Shown: piece after piece, positions 25,776 through 32,839 of the stretch
Layout: every line of letters starts with the position of its first letter
Numbering within the stretch: position 1 is the stretch's first letter
Source: Fusicatenibacter saccharivorans
GTDB taxonomy: Bacteria; Bacillota; Clostridia; Lachnospirales; Lachnospiraceae
Direction: 5' to 3'
DNA length: 64,000 nt
Assembly (NCBI RefSeq): GCF_027667425.1
Contig: NZ_JAQEGR010000013.1
Location: 62,001 to 126,000, forward strand
Program-made: the position numbers and the translations under genes
Notes under the pieces: generated by a model
Databases searched by the model: none
Told to the model about the DNA's origin: nothing
Seen by the model: the letters and a program-made list of their open reading frames with translations, nothing else

Positions 25776-26264
25776 TTACCAGCCGATTTCATAAACACCG
25801 TGATTCGTTTCTATGAATGTGCCGGAGGTATAGAGGTTATTCCCATAGCCTTCAAAATCTATGTAATCCCTCAATTCTTCTGGTACAGCGTCCATTGTTC
25901 CACTTTCATACAGAAAATACTCTGCCACATCTGCCATATCCTCACAGTCTGGATAGTGAAAGATACGGTCTTTATTGTCGTACAGTTCTTCGATACTTCC
26001 AAAATGACCGACCATCTCGCTCAATTCGTCCTGTATATTCTCTGGTAAATCTTCCACCATTTCACACATACGGTTGACTTCCTCAATGGGCGTGTACTCG
26101 TCAATCTCAAAGGGCAGCTCATAATCATGGATAGCGTATTCTTCGTACCTGTCATTCAAGCCGATACGTTCTGCCATCTCGTCATAATCAACGGGCGGCG
26201 TAAACCACGCACCCACAAGCTCACCCTCATTGTATTTCCCAAGATTGGCGATATAGATTCGCAT
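25776..26264 (-). CDS. ardA: ArdA antirestriction protein, second copy
   Basis: The 162-residue, strongly acidic protein is an ArdA DNA mimic, which protects incoming DNA by blocking type I restriction enzymes. It begins MRIYIANLGKYNEGELVGAW and keeps the ArdA pattern YEEYAIHDYELPFEIDEYTPIEEVN and LPENIQDELSEMVGHFGSIEE. It follows another ardA by 23 bases. The two proteins share layout but differ at most positions, so the duplication is old or the copies were acquired separately. It precedes tcpE, as in Tn916 where a single ardA (orf18) occupies this site. Confidence 0.92.
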   Translation of the reverse strand: MRIYIANLGKYNEGELVGAWFTPPVDYDEMAERIGLNDRYEEYAIHDYELPFEIDEYTPIEEVNRMCEMVEDLPENIQDELSEMVGHFGSIEELYDNKDRIFHYPDCEDMADVAEYFLYESGTMDAVPEELRDYIDFEGYGNNLYTSGTFIETNHGVYEIGW

Positions 26265-26287
26265 TTCTTCGATACCACATCACCCCT

Positions 26288-26791
26288 TTACTGATAGCGG
26301 AACACGCCGCTTGTGGTAAATAAGTATCTGTCGTCCATTTCCAACTCACTACCATAGGAATGATAATCTATGTGCTTTTGCAGTTCGTGAGGAATCTCAC
26401 CGAAAACATACTCCTCACAGATAAGATATTCTGCCAGAGCCGCACCGTCACCCACATCATAGTAGCGTATCTCGTCCTTATGGTCGATAAATTCCTCGAA
26501 ACTGGAAAACCATTTCTGCTGAATGGCTTTCATTTCATTGCCGATAGGCGTACCCTCCAATTCAAGAACCATGCGGCAGTTGGCATTGATTTCCCAAAGC
26601 GGCGTATCGCTGTGTAAATCAAAAGGCAGCTCATAATCAGCAATCTCAAACTGTTCTTCATGCTCCACGCCGAGTTTTTCCTTGACTTCCTCAAAGTCCA
26701 CAGGACAGTTGAACCAGTCGCCAGAATAACCGTCGTCCTCATCATGGTAAGGCCTTGTATTGTTTAACAGGTAGATTCGCATTTCCTGCAT
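26288..26791 (-). CDS. ardA: ArdA antirestriction protein, first copy
   Basis: The 167-residue acidic protein is a second ArdA-family DNA mimic. It reads MQEMRIYLLNNTRPYHDEDD, then WFNCPVDFEEVKEKLGVEHE and EFEIADYELPFDLHSDTPLWE-like family sections, and ends DRYLFTTSGVFRYQ. The ATG at 26791 follows GGAAGTG. It overlaps the end of the 80-residue gene before it by 28 bases. Compared with the next ardA, the amino loop has an extra acidic insert (HDEDDGYSGD). Two ArdA types could widen the range of restriction enzymes blocked, which is inference. Confidence 0.9.
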   Translation of the reverse strand: MQEMRIYLLNNTRPYHDEDDGYSGDWFNCPVDFEEVKEKLGVEHEEQFEIADYELPFDLHSDTPLWEINANCRMVLELEGTPIGNEMKAIQQKWFSSFEEFIDHKDEIRYYDVGDGAALAEYLICEEYVFGEIPHELQKHIDYHSYGSELEMDDRYLFTTSGVFRYQ

Positions 26792-27006
26792 GTTCTGTCA
26801 CTTCCTTTCATTTCCAGTATTCCCATTATAACAGCATAATCTACACCGAACATATAATGAGAAAATTTTTCTAACTGTTCTTTAGGATATTTAAGCGGTA
26901 GCTGTCGTTTGATTTCTTCCCACACCTCACGTTTGCGGTAAGGCAGGTCGGAAACATCATTACAGCCGATATAATCTTTCATATCCTCAAAAATATCTGT
27001 TTTCAT
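26764..27006 (-). CDS. Small ICE protein of unknown function, 80 residues
   Basis: The frame begins MKTDIFEDMKDYIGCNDVSD behind GGAGGACAAC and ends in a cysteine-rich tail (TCRKCESTC). It is a soluble, mixed alpha protein with aromatic residues and no catalytic motif recognised. It overlaps the start of the first ardA by 28 bases in another frame, so the end of this protein and the ArdA start are coupled. It lies between the SieB-like gene and ardA. Proteins of this size commonly sit at this place in Tn916-like elements, but I recognise no name. Confidence 0.65.
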   Translation of the reverse strand: MKTDIFEDMKDYIGCNDVSDLPYRKREVWEEIKRQLPLKYPKEQLEKFSHYMFGVDYAVIMGILEMKGSDRTCRKCESTC

Positions 27007-27076
27007 GTTGTCCTCCAATCTAAAAATTTTGCATAAAAAAAGCAGCAAACCTATTATGATTTACTGCTAATTCATT

Positions 27077-27583
27077 TTAATAAAATTTTTGCCTTAATTC
27101 ATCATCATTGTTAATTCTCTGAATAACCCACGGTTGCAAAAAGAATTGAATTTGAGGGTCTAACATATCTACCAAATGAGTTTGTCCTGCTGGTGTAATA
27201 ATTTGCAGGTGTTGTAACTCAATTACCAATCCATTATTATAAGGAAGTGGCAATGTATGTGTTGGTTCATTGATAAACTCCCGAATCACAATAACTTGTT
27301 CTGGTGTCATTCTTTTAAGATATTTTGTTTGTGCTTCAACCAATTTTTTTGATGAATGCTTATCATAAAAGTAATGATATATTTTACTAACTATAAGAAC
27401 TATTAGTATAGCAGTTGAAACGACAAAAATAATACCTATTGTAAATCCATATTTATCACGAAACTCTGTCATATATAGCCTTTTAGCCAACTGGTCTGGC
27501 AATAGTAATAATGCTCCGCTTGCAATAGACAAAGCTCCTAGAATATTAGGCGGTAATTTTAAGAAATCAATAAAATCTTTCAT
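27077..27583 (-). CDS. SieB-like superinfection exclusion protein
   Basis: The 168-residue protein resembles the superinfection exclusion protein B family. It opens MKDFIDFLKLPPNILGALSI, has two membrane helices (about residues 14-32 and 48-68, FTIGIIFVVSTAILIVLIVS) and a cytoplasmic part with YLKRMTPEQVIVIREFI. Phage SieB aborts infection by related phages, and chromosomal and ICE relatives are presumed defence proteins. The start at 27583 follows GGAGG by 7 bases. It is inserted between tcpD and the ardA region, where Tn916 has nothing comparable, so it is an accessory gene. Assignment rests on recalled family pattern. Confidence 0.65.
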   Translation of the reverse strand: MKDFIDFLKLPPNILGALSIASGALLLLPDQLAKRLYMTEFRDKYGFTIGIIFVVSTAILIVLIVSKIYHYFYDKHSSKKLVEAQTKYLKRMTPEQVIVIREFINEPTHTLPLPYNNGLVIELQHLQIITPAGQTHLVDMLDPQIQFFLQPWVIQRINNDDELRQKFY

Positions 27584-27651
27584 AATCATTCCTCCGCAAT
27601 TCATTAAATTACAACAAATTATAACATCTTGCGGAGGATATAACAATATGA

Positions 27652-27873
27652 TTACGCCCCGATAATCTTATTGAATAACTGTAACAGTACGTCTTTCACG
27701 CCAGTGGCATTGAATACCAGACCGACAGCGATTAAGGCAATCACCAGAAAGCCAATAAGTTTGGAAAACTCACGCTTGAAACCGAGATACACCCCGATAA
27801 CAGCGATTGCCATAAGCACAAGTGACTGTGCATTGGATAAAAACCAGTTGTATAAGTTCAGTCCGAAATTCAT
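27652..27873 (-). CDS. TcpD-family small membrane protein (Tn916 Orf19-like)
   Basis: The 73-residue protein has two hydrophobic segments (LVLMAIAVIGVYLGF and LIGFLVIALIAVGLVF) separated by a short basic loop (KREFSK). It fits TcpD/ConC-like small membrane parts of the conjugation channel. Its ATG overlaps the stop of the DUF3789 gene (TAATG). Confidence 0.8.
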   Translation of the reverse strand: MNFGLNLYNWFLSNAQSLVLMAIAVIGVYLGFKREFSKLIGFLVIALIAVGLVFNATGVKDVLLQLFNKIIGA

Positions 27874-28004
27874 TATTTCTCACCTCTTTTCCATGTTTCC
27901 ATATCTCTGTCAAACTGGCTGCTAGCCCGTACCAGACACATTGTAACCACTCCGATACCTGCACCAAGAGATACTAAAAATAAATCAAATAAGATATGCT
28001 TCAT
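27873..28004 (-). CDS. DUF3789 small membrane protein, 43 residues
   Basis: The frame begins MKHILFDLFLVSLGAGIGVV and continues TMCLVRASSQFDRDMETW, ending KRGEK. It has one membrane helix and a charged tail. DUF3789 proteins of this kind sit between the relaxase and tcpD genes in Tn916-like elements; function unknown. It is joined to tcpD by an overlapping stop/start and follows the relaxase stop by 4 bases. Confidence 0.8.
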   Translation of the reverse strand: MKHILFDLFLVSLGAGIGVVTMCLVRASSQFDRDMETWKRGEK

Positions 28005-28008
28005 GTTG

Positions 28009-29214
28009 TCAATCCTCCGTTTCTGTAATCATTTCCTCCGTAGAGGTTGTCTGCTGTTCAATCAGCTTTTTGTGACGCTCCGTAAGTTTCGCATGGTCTA
28101 AAATGTCTTTGAGATAAGTCGTGCCATTTTTACTGTCAATCTTCTCTAAGACTTTCCAAGTGGGAGCGACCTGTCTGCTTATCCAGTTGAGTGTCCTCGT
28201 GAGCGTGTAAGGCTCTGGTTTGGTCGTCAGTTTCAAACGCCCACGATCAGAGCCAATAAAATACGCCCATTTCTCATTGGTCTGCCATTCGCTGCGTCTT
28301 TTCTCCACCTCCCTGTCAGCGAACCGCATATAACGGTTGATAATATCAAAAGCGGTACGCTCTGCGTCATGGTAGGTCAGCAGGTCACGCACCGCATAAT
28401 AGGCTCGCTCATTTTTCAGCCGGATTTCAAAACGGTTCTTGATTTTCGTATCTTCAATCGGAATATCGTATTTCACATACTGCTCATAGTCCTTTTCATA
28501 GATACAGAAATAAACCTCCGATTTGAGTGAACCGATATAAAGCGTATTTCCCATTCCGTATCTGTCCTGTTCATTGCTTCTCACCAGCTCACCGCTGCGG
28601 TAACTCTTGAAGCTGCGGAATACGGAAATACATTCCTCATGGTTGCATTTCTCTGTCAGCTCTGGAATATCCAAGATTCCTGCCATGTCGTTGATGGCAA
28701 GGTCAAGACGTTTCATCACACCTCCCTCCACCAGAGCGTCCATGAGAAAGTCATACCAGCTCCTATGCTGTGCCAGCAGATAGCTTTCCATCTGCCGACA
28801 GCCTTTGCCTTTCAGCTCTAATAGCGTGCCTTTTTCCTTATCGGGTGATGTCAGCACGAACACATCACCAAGCACATAATGTTCCGCATAGGAGTAGAAC
28901 CCGTAATCCTCATGTATCATTACGTCCAGCTTTAATTGCAGAATATCCTCAACAACGTGCTTAACGTCCTGTGTGGAGAATCGGATTCTGACGTAATCCA
29001 AGACCATTTCCAACGGATTCTCTGGATTCAGCTTTTCCAGAGCGTCCGTGAATTTCCCCTTGATTTCTTCCGTCAAGGCTACTTTTCCAGATTCAATTCT
29101 GCTGACATACTCACGACTAACACCAGCCATGACCGCAAGACGATTCTGGGAAACGCCGTACTGCGTCCGTTTTTCTTTGAGTTTGTTTATCCAATCGGTA
29201 TCCTTCAGTTTCAA
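28009..29214 (-). CDS. MobT-type relaxase (Tn916 Orf20), rolling-circle initiator
   Basis: The roughly 401-residue protein is the Rep_trans/MobT relaxase that nicks oriT. An amino-terminal Cro-like helix-turn-helix (KEKRTQYGVSQNRLAVMAGVSREYVSRIESGK, about residues 10-42) precedes the initiator domain with DLAINDMAGILDIPELTEK, FRSFKSYRSGELVRSNEQ and the FEIRLKNERAYYAVRDL stretch typical of the family. The start is not certain. TTG at 29214 lies only two bases after GGGAGG, whereas the following in-frame CTG at 29208 has ideal spacing. The nick site lies just upstream at 29337-29360, as in Tn916. Confidence 0.88.
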   Translation of the reverse strand: MKLKDTDWINKLKEKRTQYGVSQNRLAVMAGVSREYVSRIESGKVALTEEIKGKFTDALEKLNPENPLEMVLDYVRIRFSTQDVKHVVEDILQLKLDVMIHEDYGFYSYAEHYVLGDVFVLTSPDKEKGTLLELKGKGCRQMESYLLAQHRSWYDFLMDALVEGGVMKRLDLAINDMAGILDIPELTEKCNHEECISVFRSFKSYRSGELVRSNEQDRYGMGNTLYIGSLKSEVYFCIYEKDYEQYVKYDIPIEDTKIKNRFEIRLKNERAYYAVRDLLTYHDAERTAFDIINRYMRFADREVEKRRSEWQTNEKWAYFIGSDRGRLKLTTKPEPYTLTRTLNWISRQVAPTWKVLEKIDSKNGTTYLKDILDHAKLTERHKKLIEQQTTSTEEMITETED

Positions 29215-29336
29215 TCCCTCCCATCGAAAAAGGAATGTGACAGTTACCGATTTTGTCACACTCCCTTGAATGTTGGAAAAGTCCTCTATTTTCAAGGACT
29301 TTTTGATATGTAATTGACTGTTTCCAGATAATTTGT

Positions 29337-29391
29337 GCCCCCCTGTTAGATAACGGGGGCAGATGGTTGGGGCGGCTTGCGCCACCCCAAC
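29337..29391 (-). other. oriT of the ICE
   Basis: On the minus strand CCCCCGTTATCTAACAGGGG (29359 leftward to 29340) is an inverted repeat close to the known Tn916 and ICEBs1 nick-site repeats, which read CCCCC-n-CTAACAGGGGG. It lies between orf21 and orf20, the same place as in Tn916. A second hairpin, TTGGGG-cGGC/GCCaCCCCAA, follows at 29366-29391 on the plus strand. Confidence 0.9.
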
Positions 29392-29396
29392 ACAGG

Positions 29397-30800
29397 CTAG
29401 TCCGTACCTGCGTCTAACGCTTCGCACGCCGCCTGTCCGTCCTGCCTGTTTTGTGACAATCTCCCTATCTCTTTTAGGAAGTCGTGTCCTTTGGGTACAA
29501 GGGGAGTGTAAAACTCGGATATGACACTGTTTCCTGTATCAACATAGCCACGTCCTTTGATCTGTTTCAGAAAAAAGTCCTTGTCTACTTCACCGAACAT
29601 CATACTGTACCCAAGTTCTGACATACGCCCCAATGCCACACGGAAATTGAACTGGTCACGGATTCCATCACCGAGATACTTTGCGTCTGGTCGCTGACAG
29701 GCGAGAATCAGAAAATATCCTGCCTGTCGTCCGAGCATGACTATCTGTTTCAATTTGTTCAACACAGCAGCATTTTCCTTTGTGGTAAGCATTTCCATAA
29801 ACGCCACGTATTCATCAAAGATAAGAAAATGCGGAGCAAGACCGAGATAGGCATAGTTTTCACCTGTCCTGTAATTCTCCATGAGCTTCATTGCTTCACT
29901 TCTTGCCATCATACCGTCATAGAAGCGGTCAATACAGGCGGTTATATCGTCTTTCTTATACCAGACTTCCGGCATGACAACGGACAAATCCGCAAGGTCG
30001 GCGTTCTTTGGGTCTAACACATACATGACCGCATTGCTGCGGAGCAGAGCTTCAATGATAGTGAGGACAAAATACGTCTTTCCTCCACCTGTACCGCCAG
30101 CAATCAGCATATGAGGGAGCTTGTCATACTCCCACCAGACATTTTTCATAAGACGCAGGCTGCCATGTTCCGCCTGTACTTCATCTATGGTGATACGGTT
30201 TGCGCTAGTGTCATAAAGTAAGACATACTCCACATAGGAATCATGCAGTTCTTTTGACACTAGCTCACAGTACAAGCCTGTTTCCAGTTTCTTTTCCAAG
30301 TGTAAAAGCTGCTCTTGATATTTCCCCAATGTGATTTCTGTACGGATATATAAAAGTCCATGCTCCATACGGTAATAAAGTTTAGGGAAATAGGTGATTT
30401 TCTCTTTTTTGGTAGTGGCTGGCAAGTCCTTGAAAAAGCCACTGTCCTGTGTGGATTCCGATTCATACCAGCCATTTTCCAACAGCATACGAGCCAGCTT
30501 TTGACGATGAAAAAACTGTTTCACTCTATCATACTGGAATCTGCGATAAAAAAGGGCAGCCAATATACAGACCAGAGTCGCCACAACGATAGTCACTATC
30601 CTATATGGCGTGATTGTCAAATGGACACTGCCATCTTGTAGAAAGCTGACCGATTTCCAGTCTGTTGTGATGATTGCCTTTAGGTTCAGTATTACTACTA
30701 CAGAGAAGAACAGCAGGAGCAGCGAACCAGCCGAGAAACGAAAAACCAGTGATTTGTCACTGGCTCTGATTCGATTCCCACGTTTATTGAATCGTGGCAT
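29397..30800 (-). CDS. tcpA: Coupling protein, FtsK/SpoIIIE family (Tn916 Orf21, TcpA)
   Basis: The 467-residue DNA translocase feeds relaxase-bound DNA into the channel. Two membrane helices at residues 20-45 and 68-90 (LLLLFFSVVVILNL, IVTIVVATLVCILAALFY) are followed by the FtsK ATPase with Walker A LIAGGTGGGKTYFVL (about residue 232), YVLDPKNADLADL, and Walker B FLIFDEYVAFMEML (about residue 320), then GRQAGYFLILACQRPDAKYL. It starts after AAAGAAAGG. The oriT lies directly downstream. Confidence 0.93.
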   Translation of the reverse strand: MPRFNKRGNRIRASDKSLVFRFSAGSLLLLFFSVVVILNLKAIITTDWKSVSFLQDGSVHLTITPYRIVTIVVATLVCILAALFYRRFQYDRVKQFFHRQKLARMLLENGWYESESTQDSGFFKDLPATTKKEKITYFPKLYYRMEHGLLYIRTEITLGKYQEQLLHLEKKLETGLYCELVSKELHDSYVEYVLLYDTSANRITIDEVQAEHGSLRLMKNVWWEYDKLPHMLIAGGTGGGKTYFVLTIIEALLRSNAVMYVLDPKNADLADLSVVMPEVWYKKDDITACIDRFYDGMMARSEAMKLMENYRTGENYAYLGLAPHFLIFDEYVAFMEMLTTKENAAVLNKLKQIVMLGRQAGYFLILACQRPDAKYLGDGIRDQFNFRVALGRMSELGYSMMFGEVDKDFFLKQIKGRGYVDTGNSVISEFYTPLVPKGHDFLKEIGRLSQNRQDGQAACEALDAGTD

Positions 30801-30816
30801 AGGCTAAATCCTTTCT

Positions 30817-31200
30817 TTATTTCTTATGCTGCGGATTGTTGGGAGCGTGGTTATTTCCTGCTGGCTGACCGTTCTTATTCTTCAAGACAATATCATCTGC
30901 CTTGATATACCAGTCAACGTCTGCCCCTTGAAATGTAGCGGTTGCCACCGTATCAGCCACAGGATTGATGATTTCCACCTCGGCGTTGTAGTCAAATTCC
31001 TTTAACGGAACAGAAACCGGAATACTCACCTGTATCATGCGTCCTTGCTCCTTACACTTCAAATCGTAGGTACGTTCTTTGATTTCTTCAGAAACCGTAC
31101 CGTCCTCATTCTGGATATGTACCTCTCGTCTTAATGCGGAGAATTTCAATACTCCGAAAGTCTTTTCTTTGTCAATGATGATTCCGTTTGCTAATCTCAT
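30817..31200 (-). CDS. YdcP/DUF961 family protein (Tn916 Orf22)
   Basis: The 127-residue protein is the second of two related DUF961 proteins at the head of the transfer operon. In ICEBs1 and Tn916 the relatives (HelP) help the PcrA helicase unwind DNA at oriT during rolling-circle replication. The pattern includes MRLANGIIIDKEKTFGVLKF, TYDLKCKEQGRMIQVSIP and FDYNAEVEIINPVADTVATATF, with a disordered tail (GQPAGNNHAPNNPQHKK). It follows the other member by 15 bases. Confidence 0.88.
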   Translation of the reverse strand: MRLANGIIIDKEKTFGVLKFSALRREVHIQNEDGTVSEEIKERTYDLKCKEQGRMIQVSIPVSVPLKEFDYNAEVEIINPVADTVATATFQGADVDWYIKADDIVLKNKNGQPAGNNHAPNNPQHKK

Positions 31201-31215
31201 ATACTCAATACCTCC

Positions 31216-31530
31216 TTATGCTTTCACCATATCGTCAGCCGATAAGATATAGTTTGTGAATCCTCTTGTACCGATTTTGTAACCCTCTGCGGTGATTTTG
31301 GGATTGATAAGTTTCACTTTTTCCTCTGATTCAAAATTTTTCTCACCAGCAGAAGCAGGCAGCACCACGATAATATCATCTGCCCTCTGTACGTCCGAAT
31401 AAAGGTTGAAGCTGCGGGAAACTACCGTCATACGTCCGTTGATCCTGCGCTGTTCAACTTTATTTTCACCTGCAAACTCCAAATTCCCGAATGTCTTTTC
31501 CATGTTAGGGATAACGTGTTTTAATTCCAT
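31216..31530 (-). CDS. YdcP/DUF961 family protein (Tn916 Orf23)
   Basis: The 104-residue protein is the first DUF961/YdcP member, homologous to Orf22 (MEKTFGNLEFAG against KEKTFGVLKFSA, and VKLINPKITAEGY against VEIINPVADTVAT). Its relatives act as helicase processivity helpers. It heads the transfer operon after a 244-base gap from the methyltransferase gene. An AAGAGGTAAAC ribosome site precedes the ATG. Confidence 0.87.
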   Translation of the reverse strand: MELKHVIPNMEKTFGNLEFAGENKVEQRRINGRMTVVSRSFNLYSDVQRADDIIVVLPASAGEKNFESEEKVKLINPKITAEGYKIGTRGFTNYILSADDMVKA

Positions 31531-31774
31531 AAATTGTTTACCTCTTTTCTTTCTATATTTTTAATGATTGATTGTGTCATTCTGCTGTCGGGATAATATC
31601 TGTCTGCCTGTGGATAGTAAAGGGCAGGCGTTGTGCCGAAAGCACCCTTGACAATCCCCATTCAGAAAGATAAATCGTAATCAGGCAGAAGTTAGATAAA
31701 ATATCAGCCATATGCTGATTTTCCTAAAATAAATCTGTTTCAGGCGGTTCTTTGTTGTGATAGTTTTTCAACCC
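31531..31774 (-). other. Gap between methyltransferase and transfer operon
   Basis: No gene is seen. On the minus strand there is an AT-rich part followed by a GC-containing imperfect stem (CAAGGGTGCTTTCGGCAC near 31650-31633) and then an A-rich stretch before orf23. A promoter for the transfer operon may lie here but no clear -35/-10 pair stands out. Confidence 0.4.
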
Positions 31775-32839
31775 TTATCCCTCCAATACTTCTTTGATTC
31801 CTGCCATGATGTACTCCGCACAGGGTAAGGCGATTGCGTTTCCAAGTGCGGTACACCTTGCGTTGGCACTGGTCTGTTTTCCGAGATAGTCATACTTCGT
31901 CCAGTTGTCGGGAAGCCCCATCAGACGTTCACATTCAAGCGGTGTCAGATAGCGGATAACTCCGTCTTTTTCTTTCCCCTCATACCAGAACGAAAAAATA
32001 TTGACCGCACCAGCTAAAAGAGTGGGAAAAGGGTCATCTGACCGTCCGAAGCTTCGTAAGAATCCGGGTATATCTCCCGATTTTGCACAGCTTCGCATTC
32101 GTCTTTCCTCAAAGGGACATAAGACAGGTATTTCCCTCCCTGTTTCAGCAGCAGATATTCCACCGGCTCTGGCGGAGGATAGCCCGCTCTCTGTGCCAGT
32201 GTCAGGAAGTGGGTACAGTTGACGGGATTTAAGTAATATTTCTGCGGCACGCTGTCCTCCAAAATCTGCCACGACAAAGACGCGCTTTCTTCTCTGTACG
32301 AGGGAGGGTTCTCCCCAATACTGGGCGTCCAAGAGGCGCCAGCAGACATCAGCGACACTCCCTCTAACCATTCCGCATTTTGCCCATCTTCCAGAATCAG
32401 GCATTGGAATCTCGGAATCTGTGAATGATTCCAGCACGAATTTAAAGTCCAGCCTGTGATTTGATGAAAACGCTCCTGCGACGTTTTCCCAAACAGCGAT
32501 AACTGGAAATATGCCATTGGTCGCACACCTCATTTCTTTTATGATTCTGATTGCATGATAGAAAAGCCCCGATTTACTTCCTGCCAGTCCCTCACGGAAT
32601 CCGATTGTGGAGAGATTCTGACAAGGTGAGCCGAATGTGATGATATGCACCGGAGGTATTTCAGAGCCTTTCAGCTTCGTAATATCCCCCAAGTGGAGCA
32701 TATCGGGAAAATGCCTTTTCGTAATGGAAATCGGTACTTTTTCAATCTCACTCGCCCATACAGGAATAATCCCATGACGAGAAGCCGCAAGAGGGAATAC
32801 ACCGATTCCATCAAACAGGCTCCCAAGTGTCAGGCTCAT
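31775..32839 (-). CDS. DNA (cytosine-5)-methyltransferase of the ICE
   Basis: The 354-residue enzyme transfers a methyl group from S-adenosylmethionine to cytosine C5. The motifs are in order: LGSLFDGIGVFPLA (I), HIITFGSPCQNLS with the catalytic cysteine (IV), VWENVAGAF (VI), QRRKRVFVVADF (VIII), and LTPLECERLMGLPDNWTKYD plus ALGNAIALPCAEYI (IX-X). The target recognition part lies at about residues 210-290. No restriction enzyme gene is adjacent, so this is an orphan enzyme that probably protects the element or alters host sites. Its ATG overlaps the adhesin stop, so the two are coupled. Confidence 0.93.
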   Translation of the reverse strand: MSLTLGSLFDGIGVFPLAASRHGIIPVWASEIEKVPISITKRHFPDMLHLGDITKLKGSEIPPVHIITFGSPCQNLSTIGFREGLAGSKSGLFYHAIRIIKEMRCATNGIFPVIAVWENVAGAFSSNHRLDFKFVLESFTDSEIPMPDSGRWAKCGMVRGSVADVCWRLLDAQYWGEPSLVQRRKRVFVVADFGGQRAAEILLKSRQLYPLPDTGTESGLSSARAGGISAAETGREIPVLCPFEERRMRSCAKSGDIPGFLRSFGRSDDPFPTLLAGAVNIFSFWYEGKEKDGVIRYLTPLECERLMGLPDNWTKYDYLGKQTSANARCTALGNAIALPCAEYIMAGIKEVLEG

